Below are positions 1-10,512 of a stretch of 64,000 bases of DNA, one piece after another; positions within the stretch are counted from its first letter, which is position 1, and every line of letters begins with the position of its first letter. The notes under the pieces are model-generated. The model searched no databases and was not told the origin of the DNA. It worked only from the letters and a program-made list of their open reading frames with translations. The DNA lies in NCBI GenBank assembly GCA_026636295.1, contig CP089460.1, positions 310,001 to 374,000 of the forward strand, given 5' to 3'. The position numbers were made by a program, and so were the translations under genes. Source of the DNA: Medakamo hakoo. Taxonomy: Eukaryota > Chlorophyta > Trebouxiophyceae > Coccomyxaceae.

Positions 1-1630
1 GCCTTCCGGGTTGTTGGCGCCGGGGGACGCCTTGACGTAGCGCGTGGTGTAGGCCTGGGATGATGGGGGGAGCAGGGGTGGGGGACGCGGAGGGGTGTGT
101 GTGTGTCAGTGTGCGCGTGAGGGTGTGTGACGCTGGTGTTTGCCGTGCGCGCCGGTGTTTTGTAGGCGCCGGTGTTTGCCGCGCGCGCCGTCCCCCCGCC
201 CGGCTCGTCCTGCTTGTCGCGCAGGGCGAGAAGGGCCGCCGCACGCTCGACTAGCCCCCATGCCAAGCCACGCACACAAAAAAAACAAACGCACATTGAA
301 CGAAAACAGGTCCATGCTGCCCTTGAGCGCCGCCGCCAGTTCCGGCGTGATCTGGCCCAGGCCGGGCGGCGCGTGCTTCAGCACCGAGTCCGGGTACTTG
401 CCCAGGTACAGCGGGTCCGCGAACAGGCCGTAGTGGTAGTCCCGGTGGATCTGGGCGGCCTCCACGTCGGCGGGCGAGTCGGTCAGGGGCTCGCCCCACT
501 CGCCGTCCAGGTTCATGGACAGCTTGCCGCCCGGGACGGACGCCCGGAACGCCTTGGCGGCCTTGGCGTGGCCCTCCAGCACGTGCTGCACGCACTGCCA
601 CGTCTGTTCCACGGACTTGATCCCCGGCGCGTGCACGCCCACGCCGTAGCCCAGCGTGCAGAAGGTGCGCGGCTCGTTGAACGTCGACCAGTTTTTGACC
701 TTGCCCCCAAACTCCTTGAAGACCAGGGCCGCGTAGCGCGCGTAGTCGTCCACGACCGCGGGGGACGCCCACCCGCCGTACTTGTCCTGGAGCGACTGGG
801 GCAGGTCCCAGTGGTAGGTCGTCACCCAGGGCTCGATGCCCGCGGCCAGGAGGGCGTCGATGACCCGGTGGTAGAAGGCCAGGCCTTCCGCCGACGGCTC
901 GCCCGTCGCGGACGGGATGATGCGCGGCCAGGACAGGGACATGCGGAACTTCTTGACGCCCATGGCGGTCATGAGCTCGATGTCCTCCGGGTACTTGTTG
1001 TAAAAGTCGTCGCCGACGGCGGCGGCCTGGGGTTTTGAGGGGGGCGGGGATGATTTTTTTTTTTTTTGGGTGAGACCGGGGAGGTCCCTCTCCCCCTCTC
1101 CCATGTTTCCCGTCTCTCCTCTCCCCGTCCCCCAGCGGCTGGGGCACGACGGCGGTCGGCCGCCCCACCCCGCCGCGTCCCCGGCCGCCCCCCCCCCGGC
1201 AACAACGCACATCATTGGAAAACGTGTCCCACACGGACGGGGACCGGCCGCCCTCGCGGGCGGCGCCCTCGATCTGGTAAGCGGCCGTCGCGACGCCCCA
1301 GTCAAAGGGCGGGCGGGCCGACGCGGCGGCGGCGGTCAGCGAACGGCGGGCGGCGGGCGCGGCCAGCGGGCGCGTGGCTGGTGGTTTTGTTTGGGTGGGT
1401 GGGTGGGTGGTCGCGGGGCGTGAGCGCGCGTCGCGTCTCAGGCGGGACCAGGCCGTGCGAGGCGAGGGTCGTGCCCACGGTTCGGCGCGCGCGCCCGCCC
1501 CCCGCCAGTTTCCCCCGCCTGCCTGTTTCCGCGAAAATAGTTTTTTTCCTGACGCACCTCCCGTGAACACAGGCGCCGCCAGCAACATGACCGCCAGGAA
1601 GACGCGCAGCGAAGTCCGGGACGGCGCCAT
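1..1630 (-). CDS. Glycoside hydrolase family 1 beta-glucosidase (3' end outside window)
   Basis: Model exons on the minus strand: 1630-1558, 1377-1211, 1026-295 and 54 to beyond base 1; all junctions keep frame with GTGCGT donors. The protein starts with a hydrophobic signal peptide ([19 protein letters not shown]), so it is probably secreted or enters the endomembrane system. GH1 signatures are clear: [14 protein letters not shown] near the N-terminus, YHWDLPQ, and the acid/base motif STFNEP. The nucleophile motif (I/V-T-E-N-G) lies in the missing part. GH1 enzymes cleave beta-linked glucose or related sugars from glycosides or cell-wall oligosaccharides; the substrate cannot be read from sequence. 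The last intron (294-55) holds long GT/T-rich stretches. It is divergent from a second GH1 gene at 2296, suggesting an inverted duplication. Confidence 0.9.
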
Positions 1631-2295
1631 ATGAAGGGAGGGTCGGTCTGTGTGGGGCGTGCGTGGCGTCTGGGTGAGCGAAGCATTGAGGCGGGAACGC
1701 GGACGGACGGCGTGAATGCATGCCTCGTGACAGGGCGCATCCAACAAGCCGTCCCACCCCACACACGGCCCGCTCAGCAAGGCCGCCGCGATGTGACCAT
1801 CAGCAAGGGAGCGGGACAAGTGTCAGGAGGGCCCGCACGCCGAAGCGGCTGGGGCTTGACTTCTTCCTGGCGCGCCGTGCGGCCTGCACGCAGGGTGCCT
1901 CAGACCCCCACGCCGCCGGCCGGGCCTGGCGAGCAGGCGAGCCCCGATCGCCGGCCGCCACCAATCGCGTGAGTGAGAGCATGTCGCCACGCACCTGGAC
2001 TGAGAGCGGAGTCTGTGTGCGGCAGCCCAGTCGTTGGACCTGGGTGCGGCGAAACAAAAAGAACTGCAGAGTGGGGACCGCACACACGCCCGTTCCGACC
2101 GCGCGAGGGAGCACACAGGGGATGAGCGTTTGGGGAAGCACTGCCCGCGGAAGCCGCCGCGCCACGGGCTGACGAACGCCAACGCCTCCGCCCGCCTCAT
2201 TAGACAGCCGCCCAGAACCTGGGCTGTCCGCCTCCCCGCGATCGCTCCCAGTGCTGTGCGTCTGCCTCGCGCCCGCCCGCGCCTGGGAGTACGCG
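1631..2295. promoter_or_regulatory. Intergenic region between the two divergent GH1 genes
   Basis: About 665 bases between two divergent start codons. No exon with supported coding potential was seen on either strand. By position it must hold the 5' UTRs and promoters of both beta-glucosidase genes. I see no clear TATA box or repeated motif. Confidence 0.4.
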
Positions 2296-4164
2296 ATGCC
2301 TCGCCACACCTTGACCCTCCTCCTCGCCGCGGTCGCCCTGGCCGCGCCCACGGCCGCCACGGCCGCCGCCCTGGCGGCCGTGGACCTGGCCGCGGCGGAC
2401 GCCGTCACAGCCACGTCCAAGCAGCCGCCGCCGCCGCCACCCTTCTTCTTCGGCACGGCGACGGCGGCTTACCAGGTCGAGGGCGGTGTCCACGCCGGCG
2501 GCCGGGGGCCGTCCATTTGGGACGCCTTCTCCCACACGCCCGGCAAGACGGCGCGGGGTGACACGGGCGACGTCGCCGACGATTTCTTTTACCGCTTCCC
2601 GGCGGACCTGACCATGGCGGGCGCCCTGGGCGCGTCCGCCTTTCGCCTGTCGCTGTCCTGGACGCGCCTGTTCCCGGGCGGGGACGCCACGCAGGCACCG
2701 TCCGCGGCCGGGCTCGACTTTTACAACCGGGTGCTTGATGCGTGTGAGGCCGCTGGGCTGGAACCGTACGTGACCCTGTTCCACTGGGATTTGCCGCTGG
2801 CGCTGCAGGAAGAGTGAGTTTTTTTTTTGGGGGGGGGGGGGGGGAGGGGGGGGGGGCGACGCGCCGCGCGCGCTCCAACCCTCCACCCCTTTCGCGCGCC
2901 CCGCGCCCCACCTTATCGATTTCTCACGCGGGGGCGCCCCCACCACCACCACCACCGCCACTCCAGGTACGGCGGGTGGCTCAGCCCTCGCATCGTCCCC
3001 GACTTTGCCGCCTACGCCCGGGCCGCCTTCACCGCGTTTGGCCACCGCGTCACGCACTGGACGACGCTGAACGAACCTTGGAGCTTTTGCATGCAGGGCT
3101 ACGGGTGCGTCGTTTTTTTTTTGTCGGCGGCAGCCACGCCGCCCCCCCCCCCCCCTGGTTGGTCTCGCCCCCCACCCACGCCCCCTTTTTGATCAAACGC
3201 CCGCGCTCACACGCACTCGGGTGTCCACTCCCCACACACACACACACACAGCAACGGCCAGCACGCGCCGGGCATCGTCAACCAAACTTGGCCGTGCGTG
3301 CGCCACGCGCTGCTCGCGCACGCGGCCGCGGCCGCGGCATTCCGGCCGCTCGTCCCGGGCGGGCGGCTGTCGCTCAACCTCAACGCCAACTGGGCGGCGC
3401 CCTGGGATGCGGGCGATGCTGATGACGTGGCAGCGGCGCAGCGGGCGCTGGACTTCGACCTGGGCGCGTTCGCCGACCCGCTGCACACAGGCGCCTGGCC
3501 GGCCTCCGTGGCGGCGCGCGCCCCGCCCGGCCTCGTCCCCTTTTCGCCCGCAGAGGCCGCGGCGCTGACGGCCGCCAAACCCGACTACTTCGCGCTCAAC
3601 TACTACACGGCCGCGTGGATCAAAGCGAAGAAGGGCGCGCAAGGCGGCCAGGGCCAGGGGACGGTCGATTTCGTGCGCATCCAAGACGGGACGGGCCTGC
3701 CTGGGAGCGGGGGGCGGGGCCCCATCGGCCCCCGCGCCGAGTCGGCGTGGCTGTACGCCGCGCCCTGGGGCCTGCGCCACATGCTCCGCTACGTGCACGC
3801 CACGTACGCGCCGGCGGCCATCGTCATCACCGAAAACGGCGCCGACGCGCCTGGAGAGGATGACGCGCCCTGGCCGGCCTCGCTCAACGACACGTTCCGG
3901 GTGGATTATTTTGCCGGGCACGTCGCGGCCGCGGAGGACGCCGTGCGGCGGGACGGCGTGCCGCTGCAGGGCTATTTCGCCTGGTCGCTGCTGGACAACT
4001 TCGAGTGGGCCGACGGCTACGCCAAACGCTTCGGCATCGTCCACGTGGATTACGCCACCCAAGCCCGGTCCATCAAAGCTTCCGGTGCGTGGCTGGCCCG
4101 GCGGTTCAGTGGGGCGCCGAGGGCGGGTGGTGCTGGAGGGACGCGGGCCGTGGCGGACGTGTGA
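2296..4164 (+). CDS. Glycoside hydrolase family 1 beta-glucosidase
   Basis: Model exons 2296-2813, 2967-3104, 3252-4164; 522 residues, normal for GH1. A hydrophobic Ala/Leu leader (residues 1-22) suggests secretion. GH1 landmarks in order: [32 protein letters not shown] (acid/base Glu), ITENGAD (nucleophile Glu), and [11 protein letters not shown] with the downstream RFGIVHVDY. All catalytic residues are present, so it should be active as a beta-glycosidase; specificity is unknown. Intron 1 begins GTGAG followed by T10 and a long G-run; intron 2 begins GTGCGTCG followed by T10 and ends in a CA repeat. The start at 2296 was chosen because the next hydrophobic run makes a signal peptide; an ATG 45 bases upstream in frame would bury it. 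Confidence 0.92.
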
Positions 4165-4518
4165 AGAATGGGGAGGTTAGAACGCGTTTTGTTAGGCGTG
4201 CGTGCGCACACGGCGTGAAAAGAACGCGGCCAACTCAAAACACACCAGCCTCCCAGGCCCTGTTTTTTTTTTACAGAGACACGGGAAGACGGGCGTTGCG
4301 CGCGAGGGGCGCCCAGACACCCCTCGCACACCCGCACAGCGGGCACTCACTTCACGCACTCACTCACGCCCAGAAGGAGGGAACTCTAATCGCGGCTTTG
4401 GGGCTTTGGCGCGCGAAGAAAAAAAATGAGGGAAAACCAAGCGAAAAAAGACAGGCGAATGGATGGAGGGATGGAGAACCGTCAAGGAAAAAATAAGACG
4501 CTGCGAGATATTGGGGAT
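4165..4518. other. Convergent intergenic region
   Basis: Roughly 350 bases between two converging stop codons. It contains A-rich and T-rich tracts that contrast with the GC-rich genes and probably holds both 3' UTRs. No gene seen. Confidence 0.4.
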
Positions 4519-7500
4519 TCACGCCAGCGGCGGCGTGGACGCCGGAGTCGCGGCAGCTGGGGCAGGCGCGGCGGCGGGAGTCGCAGCAGCAGGAGGCTCC
4601 ACGCCGCCCTCCTCATCCCCGCGCCGCTTTGGCCCCGAGCTGCCGCCTTTTTTACGGGACGCGTCCGCCGCCGCCGCCAGCGCGCCACCTGACGCGTCGC
4701 CGCCCGCAGCGGGCGCTTTACCCGGCTGGGAAGCCGGTTTGGAGGAGGAGGACGCGGCGGCGCCAGCAGCCGGGACGCCCGGCCGTTTGGGCCCACTGCC
4801 CGGCGCGCGGCCGCCACCATCCCCACCCTCCCTCCCGCCACCAAACGAGACTTTGGCCGCCGGCGCGGCCTTCGCCGCGGCGGCCAGGCCGTCCACGCCA
4901 CCGGCCACAGCATCGGTGTCCGCCCGCGTCACGTACGTGCCCCAGTTCGGGCACCTGATGGGCGCAAACTTCTCCACGCACACGGGCGAGGGGACGGACC
5001 CGGCCCAGGCGCTGGCCAGCCACGCGCGCCCGCCCTCGTCCAGCGTCGCGGCGGAGTAATCGCCCGCCCGCAGGGTCCCGCCCAAGTCGGGGTCCTCCCG
5101 GTCCCAGGACCGGTCCGGGATGCCGGGGGCCAGGATGTCGGGCGAGACGGCGGGCACGTGGACGGTGGTCGTGTGGGAGGCGGCGGTCGCGGGGCCGGCC
5201 CCGCCCGCCCCGCCGTCCGCGTGGCGCAGGTGGACCTGCGCCACAAACGGGGAGGGCGGCAGGTCATCGCCCACGAGCGTCCCGCCAATCCAGGCTTGCC
5301 GCCCGGACGGAGACGCGGTGATGGCCGGCCGGGAAGCGTGGTGGCCGGGCACGGCCACGTACCCCGTCGCGTTCAGGACGGGCGCCCAGCCCGCCGCGCC
5401 GTCCGTCCCGTTCCAGTCCGGGCGGACGGCCCACCAGACGGCGCCGACCGTTTTGGCGGCGGCCGGGCCCGCCCGCACCACGGTCTGGGCCGCCGTCCAG
5501 ATGATGCCGCCAGACCAGACGGATTGCAGCGTGCGCGCGTCGCCCGCGTCCAGGGGGACGCCGGGGTCGGGCTGCGGCATGCAAAAGCGTTCGGCGTCCA
5601 GCACGCCCGGGTCCCGGTACGCGGGAACGTCCAGCAGCGCGGCCGCCGAGATGTCGGGCAGACCGCCCGCCGGGAAGTCGGGCCGGGCCAGGCGGTCGGT
5701 GTGCGTGGCGGCCCACACCGCCAGCAGCGGCTGGTTGGGCTCGTTCTGGGCGACGGGGCCGGACGAGGTCAGGTAGATGGACCCGCCCGCCCGGGCGTCG
5801 TGGCGCGTGCCGGCCTGCGTGACGGTCGGCTGCACCGTGTAAGCCAGCTCCGGGTCCCAGTTGGAGAAGGCGGCGTACGCCGGCCGGGTGGTGGACCCCG
5901 AAATCAGGCCCGGCTTGGAAATCGCGAGCATGAGGACGCCCGCGTACGTCTCGCTAGGCTCCGTCGCGAACAGGTTGAACCCGGCCCACAGCGAGTGCTC
6001 GTTGATGCCGACGGACGGGTAGTCGCCCAAGCAGCCGCCGTCGTACTTGGTGCCGCTGTCGACGTCCACGGTCGGGGCGCAGGCTTCCAGGCCGGGCAGG
6101 GGTTCGCCGGCCGCGTCCAGGCCGTCGTTCGGGAAGATGAAGGGGCCGTAGAAGCCGTCGGCCGGGTCGGACGTCGCCGACACGGCCAGGACAAAGTGCG
6201 AGAACTTGCCAGGCGACCGTTCATTGAACCGGAACATGGAGATGAAAAAGCGCTTGGAGTCGCCCGCGTCGTAGATGCAGCCGGGGTCGGAGAAGTTGCC
6301 GGTCAGGTTGAAAAAGTCGGGGATGGCGACGGGCCCGTCGCGCGGCGCGCCGGTTTCGGCGTCGAACGAGCGCAGGACCGCGTTCGCGCCCACGATGGCC
6401 ACCCCGTTCCCCACACACAACGACTGGTCGGGCGGGCGGAAGCGGCGGACGGGCTGGTCCACGGCGGCCGTCGCGGCAAAGGACAGGGTGATGGGCGAGT
6501 CGGGCGTCGGCCGGCCGGCGTTGACGGACCGGGACGCGGCCAGGGCGCTGCCAAACGAGCTTTTCGGCCCCGGCGCGGCGACCCGGGCAGGCGACGCCAG
6601 CGTCGGCACGTCATCGGGCCGCGCGCCAAAGGAGTTGGCCCCGCCCCGGGCCGCCAGGCGTTTGGCCAGGGCCCCGCCCGCACGCGGCTCCGGCTTTTCG
6701 TTTGCGGCGGCCTGCATGTCATCCAGCGTCGCCGCGTCCGCGGCCAACCAGAAGGCGTCGCGCGCGACGCGGCGGGCGATGGCGGCAAAGGAGGTCGGGC
6801 GGTCGTCCAGGGAGCCAGGCGCGAGGCCCCGGCCGCCGGCGGACGGCTCGTAGAGCGGGGGCAGGTCTGACGACAGCGAAATGCCGCGCGGCGCGGGGCC
6901 GTCGGCCGCAGCGGGGAAGGCTTTGCCGACGGGCGATGGAAAGGCTGGGTTGATCGGCGCAACGGGCGGGGAGGGTGTCGTGGGTGGTGTGGCCGCACCA
7001 GCACCGCCGCCCGGCCCGGCGGGCGGCGGCGGCGCGCCGGGCGGGCCGCCACCCGCGCCGCGCCGGCGCGAGGCGGGTGGTTGGGCCGACCCGTGCGCTG
7101 GGCCGCCCTCCTTCTTCTTCTCCCGGCTCTCCGCCCGCCGCTCCGCCGCGGCAGCCGTTGGATTGGCTGCCGCCGTCGCAGCCGCCAGGGCCGACGCCGT
7201 CGCGCGCGCGTCCGGCGCCGTGCCCAGGAGGTCGTAGTAGCGGGCCAGGCGCGCGGCTTCCGTGGTGCGGGCGGCGTCTTCCGCGGCCCGTTCCTCCGGG
7301 CTCAGCCTCTCACGGCGTTCGGCGCGTTCGCGAGCCGCTTCAGCTTCCCATTCTTCAGCGGTGATGGGCTGGCCCGACGCCAGCTTGGCCTCCATCTCGC
7401 GTTCCTCGCGCTCCCGCTCCTCTTCTTCCTCTGCTTCTTCGGCCGAAGGGGCGGCAGGTTGGGAGGAGGGGTCCCGCCCTTCACGCTCGGCCTCGCGTTC

Positions 7501-7887
7501 ACGCTCCTCGCGCTCGCGTTCCTCCTCCGTCTCCTGCTTTGAGGACGGAGCGGATTCACGCTCGCGCTCGCGTTCGGCTTCGCGCTCTTCGCGCTCGCGT
7601 TCGCGTTCGGCAGACGAGGAAGCAGCAGCAGGCGCGGGCGTCGCCGTTGTCGGACTAGCATTGCCGACGACCGGCGCCGCACCAGACGCGCCCAGCGGCC
7701 GGGGCTCTTGAGCATCTTGCACAGGCTCCAGGCCGCCCGGATCAGGGGAGTAGGGCGCGGCGACGGGCGTGCCAGTTGCCGGAGCATTGAGCGGAACCGA
7801 AGCATTGGCCGTCGAGCTTTGGCCGCCGACCGCGGCGGCCAGGCCCGCCAGGGCCAGGGCTAACAGGAACGGGCGGAGGCGAGGCAT
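4519..7887 (-). CDS. Large secreted protein with Arg/Glu-rich coiled-coil segment and Cys-containing beta-rich domain
   Basis: Single open frame, 1122 residues. The chosen ATG (7887) is followed by a good signal peptide (PFLLALALAGLAAAVGGQ). Then a low-complexity part: residues about 90-215 are runs of alternating Arg and Glu (for example REREREEREAERERE), predicted helical or coiled coil; about 260-310 is Pro/Gly/Ala-rich. Residues about 475-985 form a folded, beta-looking region with motifs such as FFNLTGNFSDPGCIYD, DAGDSKRFFISMFRF and GGCLGDYPSVGINEHSLW, recalling beta-propeller or sialidase-like folds but not a family I can name. The tail is Lys/Ser/Ala-rich. No membrane segment beyond the leader. 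Probably an extracellular or cell-wall protein; function unknown. Confidence 0.75.
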   Translation of the reverse strand: MPRLRPFLLALALAGLAAAVGGQSSTANASVPLNAPATGTPVAAPYSPDPGGLEPVQDAQEPRPLGASGAAPVVGNASPTTATPAPAAASSSAEREREREEREAERERERESAPSSKQETEEEREREEREREAEREGRDPSSQPAAPSAEEAEEEEEREREEREMEAKLASGQPITAEEWEAEAARERAERRERLSPEERAAEDAARTTEAARLARYYDLLGTAPDARATASALAAATAAANPTAAAAERRAESREKKKEGGPAHGSAQPPASRRRGAGGGPPGAPPPPAGPGGGAGAATPPTTPSPPVAPINPAFPSPVGKAFPAAADGPAPRGISLSSDLPPLYEPSAGGRGLAPGSLDDRPTSFAAIARRVARDAFWLAADAATLDDMQAAANEKPEPRAGGALAKRLAARGGANSFGARPDDVPTLASPARVAAPGPKSSFGSALAASRSVNAGRPTPDSPITLSFAATAAVDQPVRRFRPPDQSLCVGNGVAIVGANAVLRSFDAETGAPRDGPVAIPDFFNLTGNFSDPGCIYDAGDSKRFFISMFRFNERSPGKFSHFVLAVSATSDPADGFYGPFIFPNDGLDAAGEPLPGLEACAPTVDVDSGTKYDGGCLGDYPSVGINEHSLWAGFNLFATEPSETYAGVLMLAISKPGLISGSTTRPAYAAFSNWDPELAYTVQPTVTQAGTRHDARAGGSIYLTSSGPVAQNEPNQPLLAVWAATHTDRLARPDFPAGGLPDISAAALLDVPAYRDPGVLDAERFCMPQPDPGVPLDAGDARTLQSVWSGGIIWTAAQTVVRAGPAAAKTVGAVWWAVRPDWNGTDGAAGWAPVLNATGYVAVPGHHASRPAITASPSGRQAWIGGTLVGDDLPPSPFVAQVHLRHADGGAGGAGPATAASHTTTVHVPAVSPDILAPGIPDRSWDREDPDLGGTLRAGDYSAATLDEGGRAWLASAWAGSVPSPVCVEKFAPIRCPNWGTYVTRADTDAVAGGVDGLAAAAKAAPAAKVSFGGGREGGDGGGRAPGSGPKRPGVPAAGAAASSSSKPASQPGKAPAAGGDASGGALAAAADASRKKGGSSGPKRRGDEEGGVEPPAAATPAAAPAPAAATPASTPPLA

Positions 7888-8082
7888 TGTGTGCGTAACC
7901 ACCCTGTGATCCGCAATTGAGGAGTGGGGGCGTGCGCTGGCACCGCTCTCCCTCCCGTTTTTTTGTGTTTGTGCTTGTTGGAGGCGGTCGCGCTCCCGCC
8001 TTTCTCGTGGTGCCCGTCCCCCATCCCAGTGCTTTTTCCAGCCGTCCCCGTCGTCCATTCATCTACACAAGCACACACAACT

Positions 8083-8943
8083 CTACCCGACGGCCACCGG
8101 CCGGTCGAAGCACAACCCCCGGCTCTCCAGCGGCTCCAGCGCAAACACGCGGTCGTAGTCGGCCTTTGCGGGTCCGCCCAGCAGGTCCGCCATGTGCGCG
8201 TACGCGCGCCGGCGGTACGCCCACGCCTGACCGGGCCCGTACCCAAACCGCTTGTTGGGGAGGAGGGCCGCCTCGGCCACCTGCTCCAACCAGTCCGCGC
8301 ACGTCAGCTGGGTGAACGCCACCCACTGGTCGTGCGTCATGTCCACCCACTCCTCGGGCACGCCCGCGTCCGCGCGCACACGCCAGCGGTGGTGGCGCGG
8401 CGGGTCGCCGGGGCGCGTCGCCAGCAGGTCGTCGTCCTGCGATTCGCCGACGGCCGTCGCGCGGTCGGTCACGCAAAAAGCGTAGACAATCGCTTCCGCG
8501 TCCTCGCCGATGGCGGCCTGGACTTCGTCCCGCCGGCTGAAAGGCAGGCACGACGGGTCCTGGAAGCCGTCCGTCGCGTAGACGGAGTGGGCGAGGCCGG
8601 CCAGGGCGAGGGGTTCGGGCGCGCCCCAGGCCATGAGCACGTCGTAGACGCCCCGCAAGTGCGCCGAGAACGCGGACCCTTTTTTATTTCGTGGAGGGCG
8701 GCAGTCGAGGTGAGTGTCGCGCGTTCCTTTTCTCTTCTCGCGGCCACAGCCGTGGTTCGGGGAAGGTTCGCCCGTCGTCGCGCGGCGCGCGAAAACGCAT
8801 GCCTCCTCCGCTTTACGGGCCCCTCCACCGCCCTTGCCCACGCCCGCTTCCTCTCCCCATCAAAGCTGCAGGATGCAAGGACCCTAGACCTCACCTCCCG
8901 AGTGCTCAATCTTGGACGTGCCGACGGACAGCAGAAAATCCAT
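8083..8943 (-). CDS. Conserved small protein with HSVY motif (DUF6817-like)
   Basis: Model exons 8943-8895 and about 8678-8083, 214 residues. The core SAFSAHLRGVYDVLMAWGAP followed by LAGLAHSVYATDGFQ matches a family of unknown function found in algae, plants and bacteria that I recall as DUF6817. The His in HSVY and the nearby Asp could be metal or catalytic residues, but this is inference. The start exon (MDFLLSVGTSKIEHSGG) leads in frame into the core. The acceptor is awkward: the frame fits best with an AAAAAAG acceptor at 8679 rather than the usual CAG, so the junction is less sure than the gene itself. No signal peptide seen. Confidence 0.7.
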
Positions 8944-9152
8944 GGTTTTTTTCGCGCGCGGCGTCAGCGGCGCGGGCGGGTGCAGGCGGTGGGAGGCCGA
9001 CCGGTGAAGTGGGGAGGAGGCGCTGGGGCCAGCGCCTTGGGCACAGCGGATGGGCCCGCCTGGCCGGGGCGCGGGCATGGTGTGCTCTGCTTTTCAAGGA
9101 AGGAAGGCGGGAACGCAACAGTGGAAAAAAACGACAGACCCCCCGCTCTCTC

Positions 9153-10382
9153 TCATTTTTTCACGCGCTTGCTCGCCCGCGTCGCCGGCGCCGCCGCCGC
9201 CGCTTTTTTCTTCGCAGCAGGTGCGGTGGCAGGTGCTTTGGTTTTCGCCGCAGGCGCTGCTGCTTTCTTTTTCGCGGCCGGCGCCGCAGCGGCAGCCGCA
9301 CCCGCCGCCTTGCGCTTGGTCGCCCGTCCAGCCGCACCACCACCGCCTTCGACCGCCTTGCCGTCGACCGCCTTGCCGCTCAGGGGCGCGTACTCGTACT
9401 CGATGCCCGCAGCCTTGATCCTCTCGGCCCGGGCGCGGTCCCGCCCACGCGCCCGACTCGCGCGCTTAGCCTCCGCGGCAGGGCTCCGGTCCGCGTTGGC
9501 GCGCGCGGCTTCCACGCGCCGCCACGGCACTTTGGCAAACTTGCGGTTGGCGCCCTTGAACAGGGCGGGGTGGACGGCGGACGATGGAATGACGCGCACG
9601 GCCAGACGCTGGGCAAACATCAGGTAGCTGGGAGGGTGGGGTCGGGTGCGGAGTGTGCGTGAGAGTGCGGGGCCGCGTGTCGTTTTTTTTTTTTTCCCTC
9701 TCCATCCAGGTCGCAACCACACACACACCCCTCTCAAAACTCACCCATCCATGGCTTCCGCCGCAATCGCCGCCACGTCCGGCGACCCAAACTCTAAGAA
9801 CGCGTACGACCGTGCCCGCGCCGTCTTCTTGTTGCGGGAGACGCGGACCCGGGTGACGGTGCCAAACTGAGAGAAGTAGCCTGGATGGTTGGGGAGTGTG
9901 GGAGGATGTTTTTTTTTTGGATGAGAAGAAACGCGTCGGTTTTCTCGATGTCGCCCCCTTCCGGAAAGCCAGGCATCCCACTCACCTTTCAGCTGGTCCT
10001 CGTAGAAGCCGCGGGGCAGGTGGCTGCGGATTGACATGGGATCGGAGTGTGAGAAAAAAAAACAAACAAAGCGCCGATGCACGGCATTGGCCAGCCGCCG
10101 TGTCCAAAAAAAAACTCGCGTCCGCGGACCCGTGCGCCCTCCAATCTCAGCTCACCCAATGTACACCACCCGGCTGGGCGCCCCAACATTGCTGGTGGAC
10201 GGGTCGCTGCCTTCGGCAGCCGCCAGCGCCAGCTCAGTCGCGGCGGCAGCTGCGCCCGCGGCGGCCGCGCCCGCGGGCAGCGGCGCCGCTTTTTTAGCTT
10301 TCGCACTCGCCGCCGCGGCGGTCGACGCCTTTTTGACGACGGCGTGCGGCCGGGCTTGCACTGTTTTCTTGCGGGAGGGCAT
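9153..10382 (-). CDS. NIFK-like nucleolar RRM protein
   Basis: Model exons 10382-10156, 10023-9986, 9880-9745, 9627-9153; 291 residues with all phases matching. A short basic N-terminus leads to one RRM (about residues 72-150) with [32 protein letters not shown] and [12 protein letters not shown]. The RRM is followed by the family hallmark [18 protein letters not shown]. The C-terminus is Lys/Ala-rich, typical of nucleolar proteins. This matches NIFK (MKI67-interacting nucleolar phosphoprotein) and yeast Nop15, which act in large-subunit rRNA processing. The plant and algal members lack the vertebrate Ki-67 interaction tail, so rRNA maturation is the likely role. It is divergent from the WDR6-like gene, with 130 bases between start codons. 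Confidence 0.88.
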
Positions 10383-10512
10383 GTGGGGGGCGTGCAGTTT
10401 TGGAGGAAACACGCGACGAGAAAAAAACCAAAGTCTGGGCGCCCGGGCCTCACTCGTGCAAACCGTTTGCGGCTAGCCGCGGCGGCGGCGGTGCGCACAC
10501 AAAAAAAAAACG
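10383..10512. promoter_or_regulatory. Short shared upstream region of NIFK-like and WDR6-like genes
   Basis: Only 130 bases separate two divergent start codons, so both promoters and 5' UTRs must overlap here. Both products serve RNA maturation (rRNA processing and tRNA 2'-O-methylation), compatible with co-expression. It contains an A-run near 10501-10510. Confidence 0.45.

Noticed and set aside
5158-6870. 570-codon plus-strand frame opposite the Arg/Glu-rich secreted protein
   Set aside because: Reads as Arg/Gly/Val low complexity with no motif; the minus strand has a leader and a folded domain.
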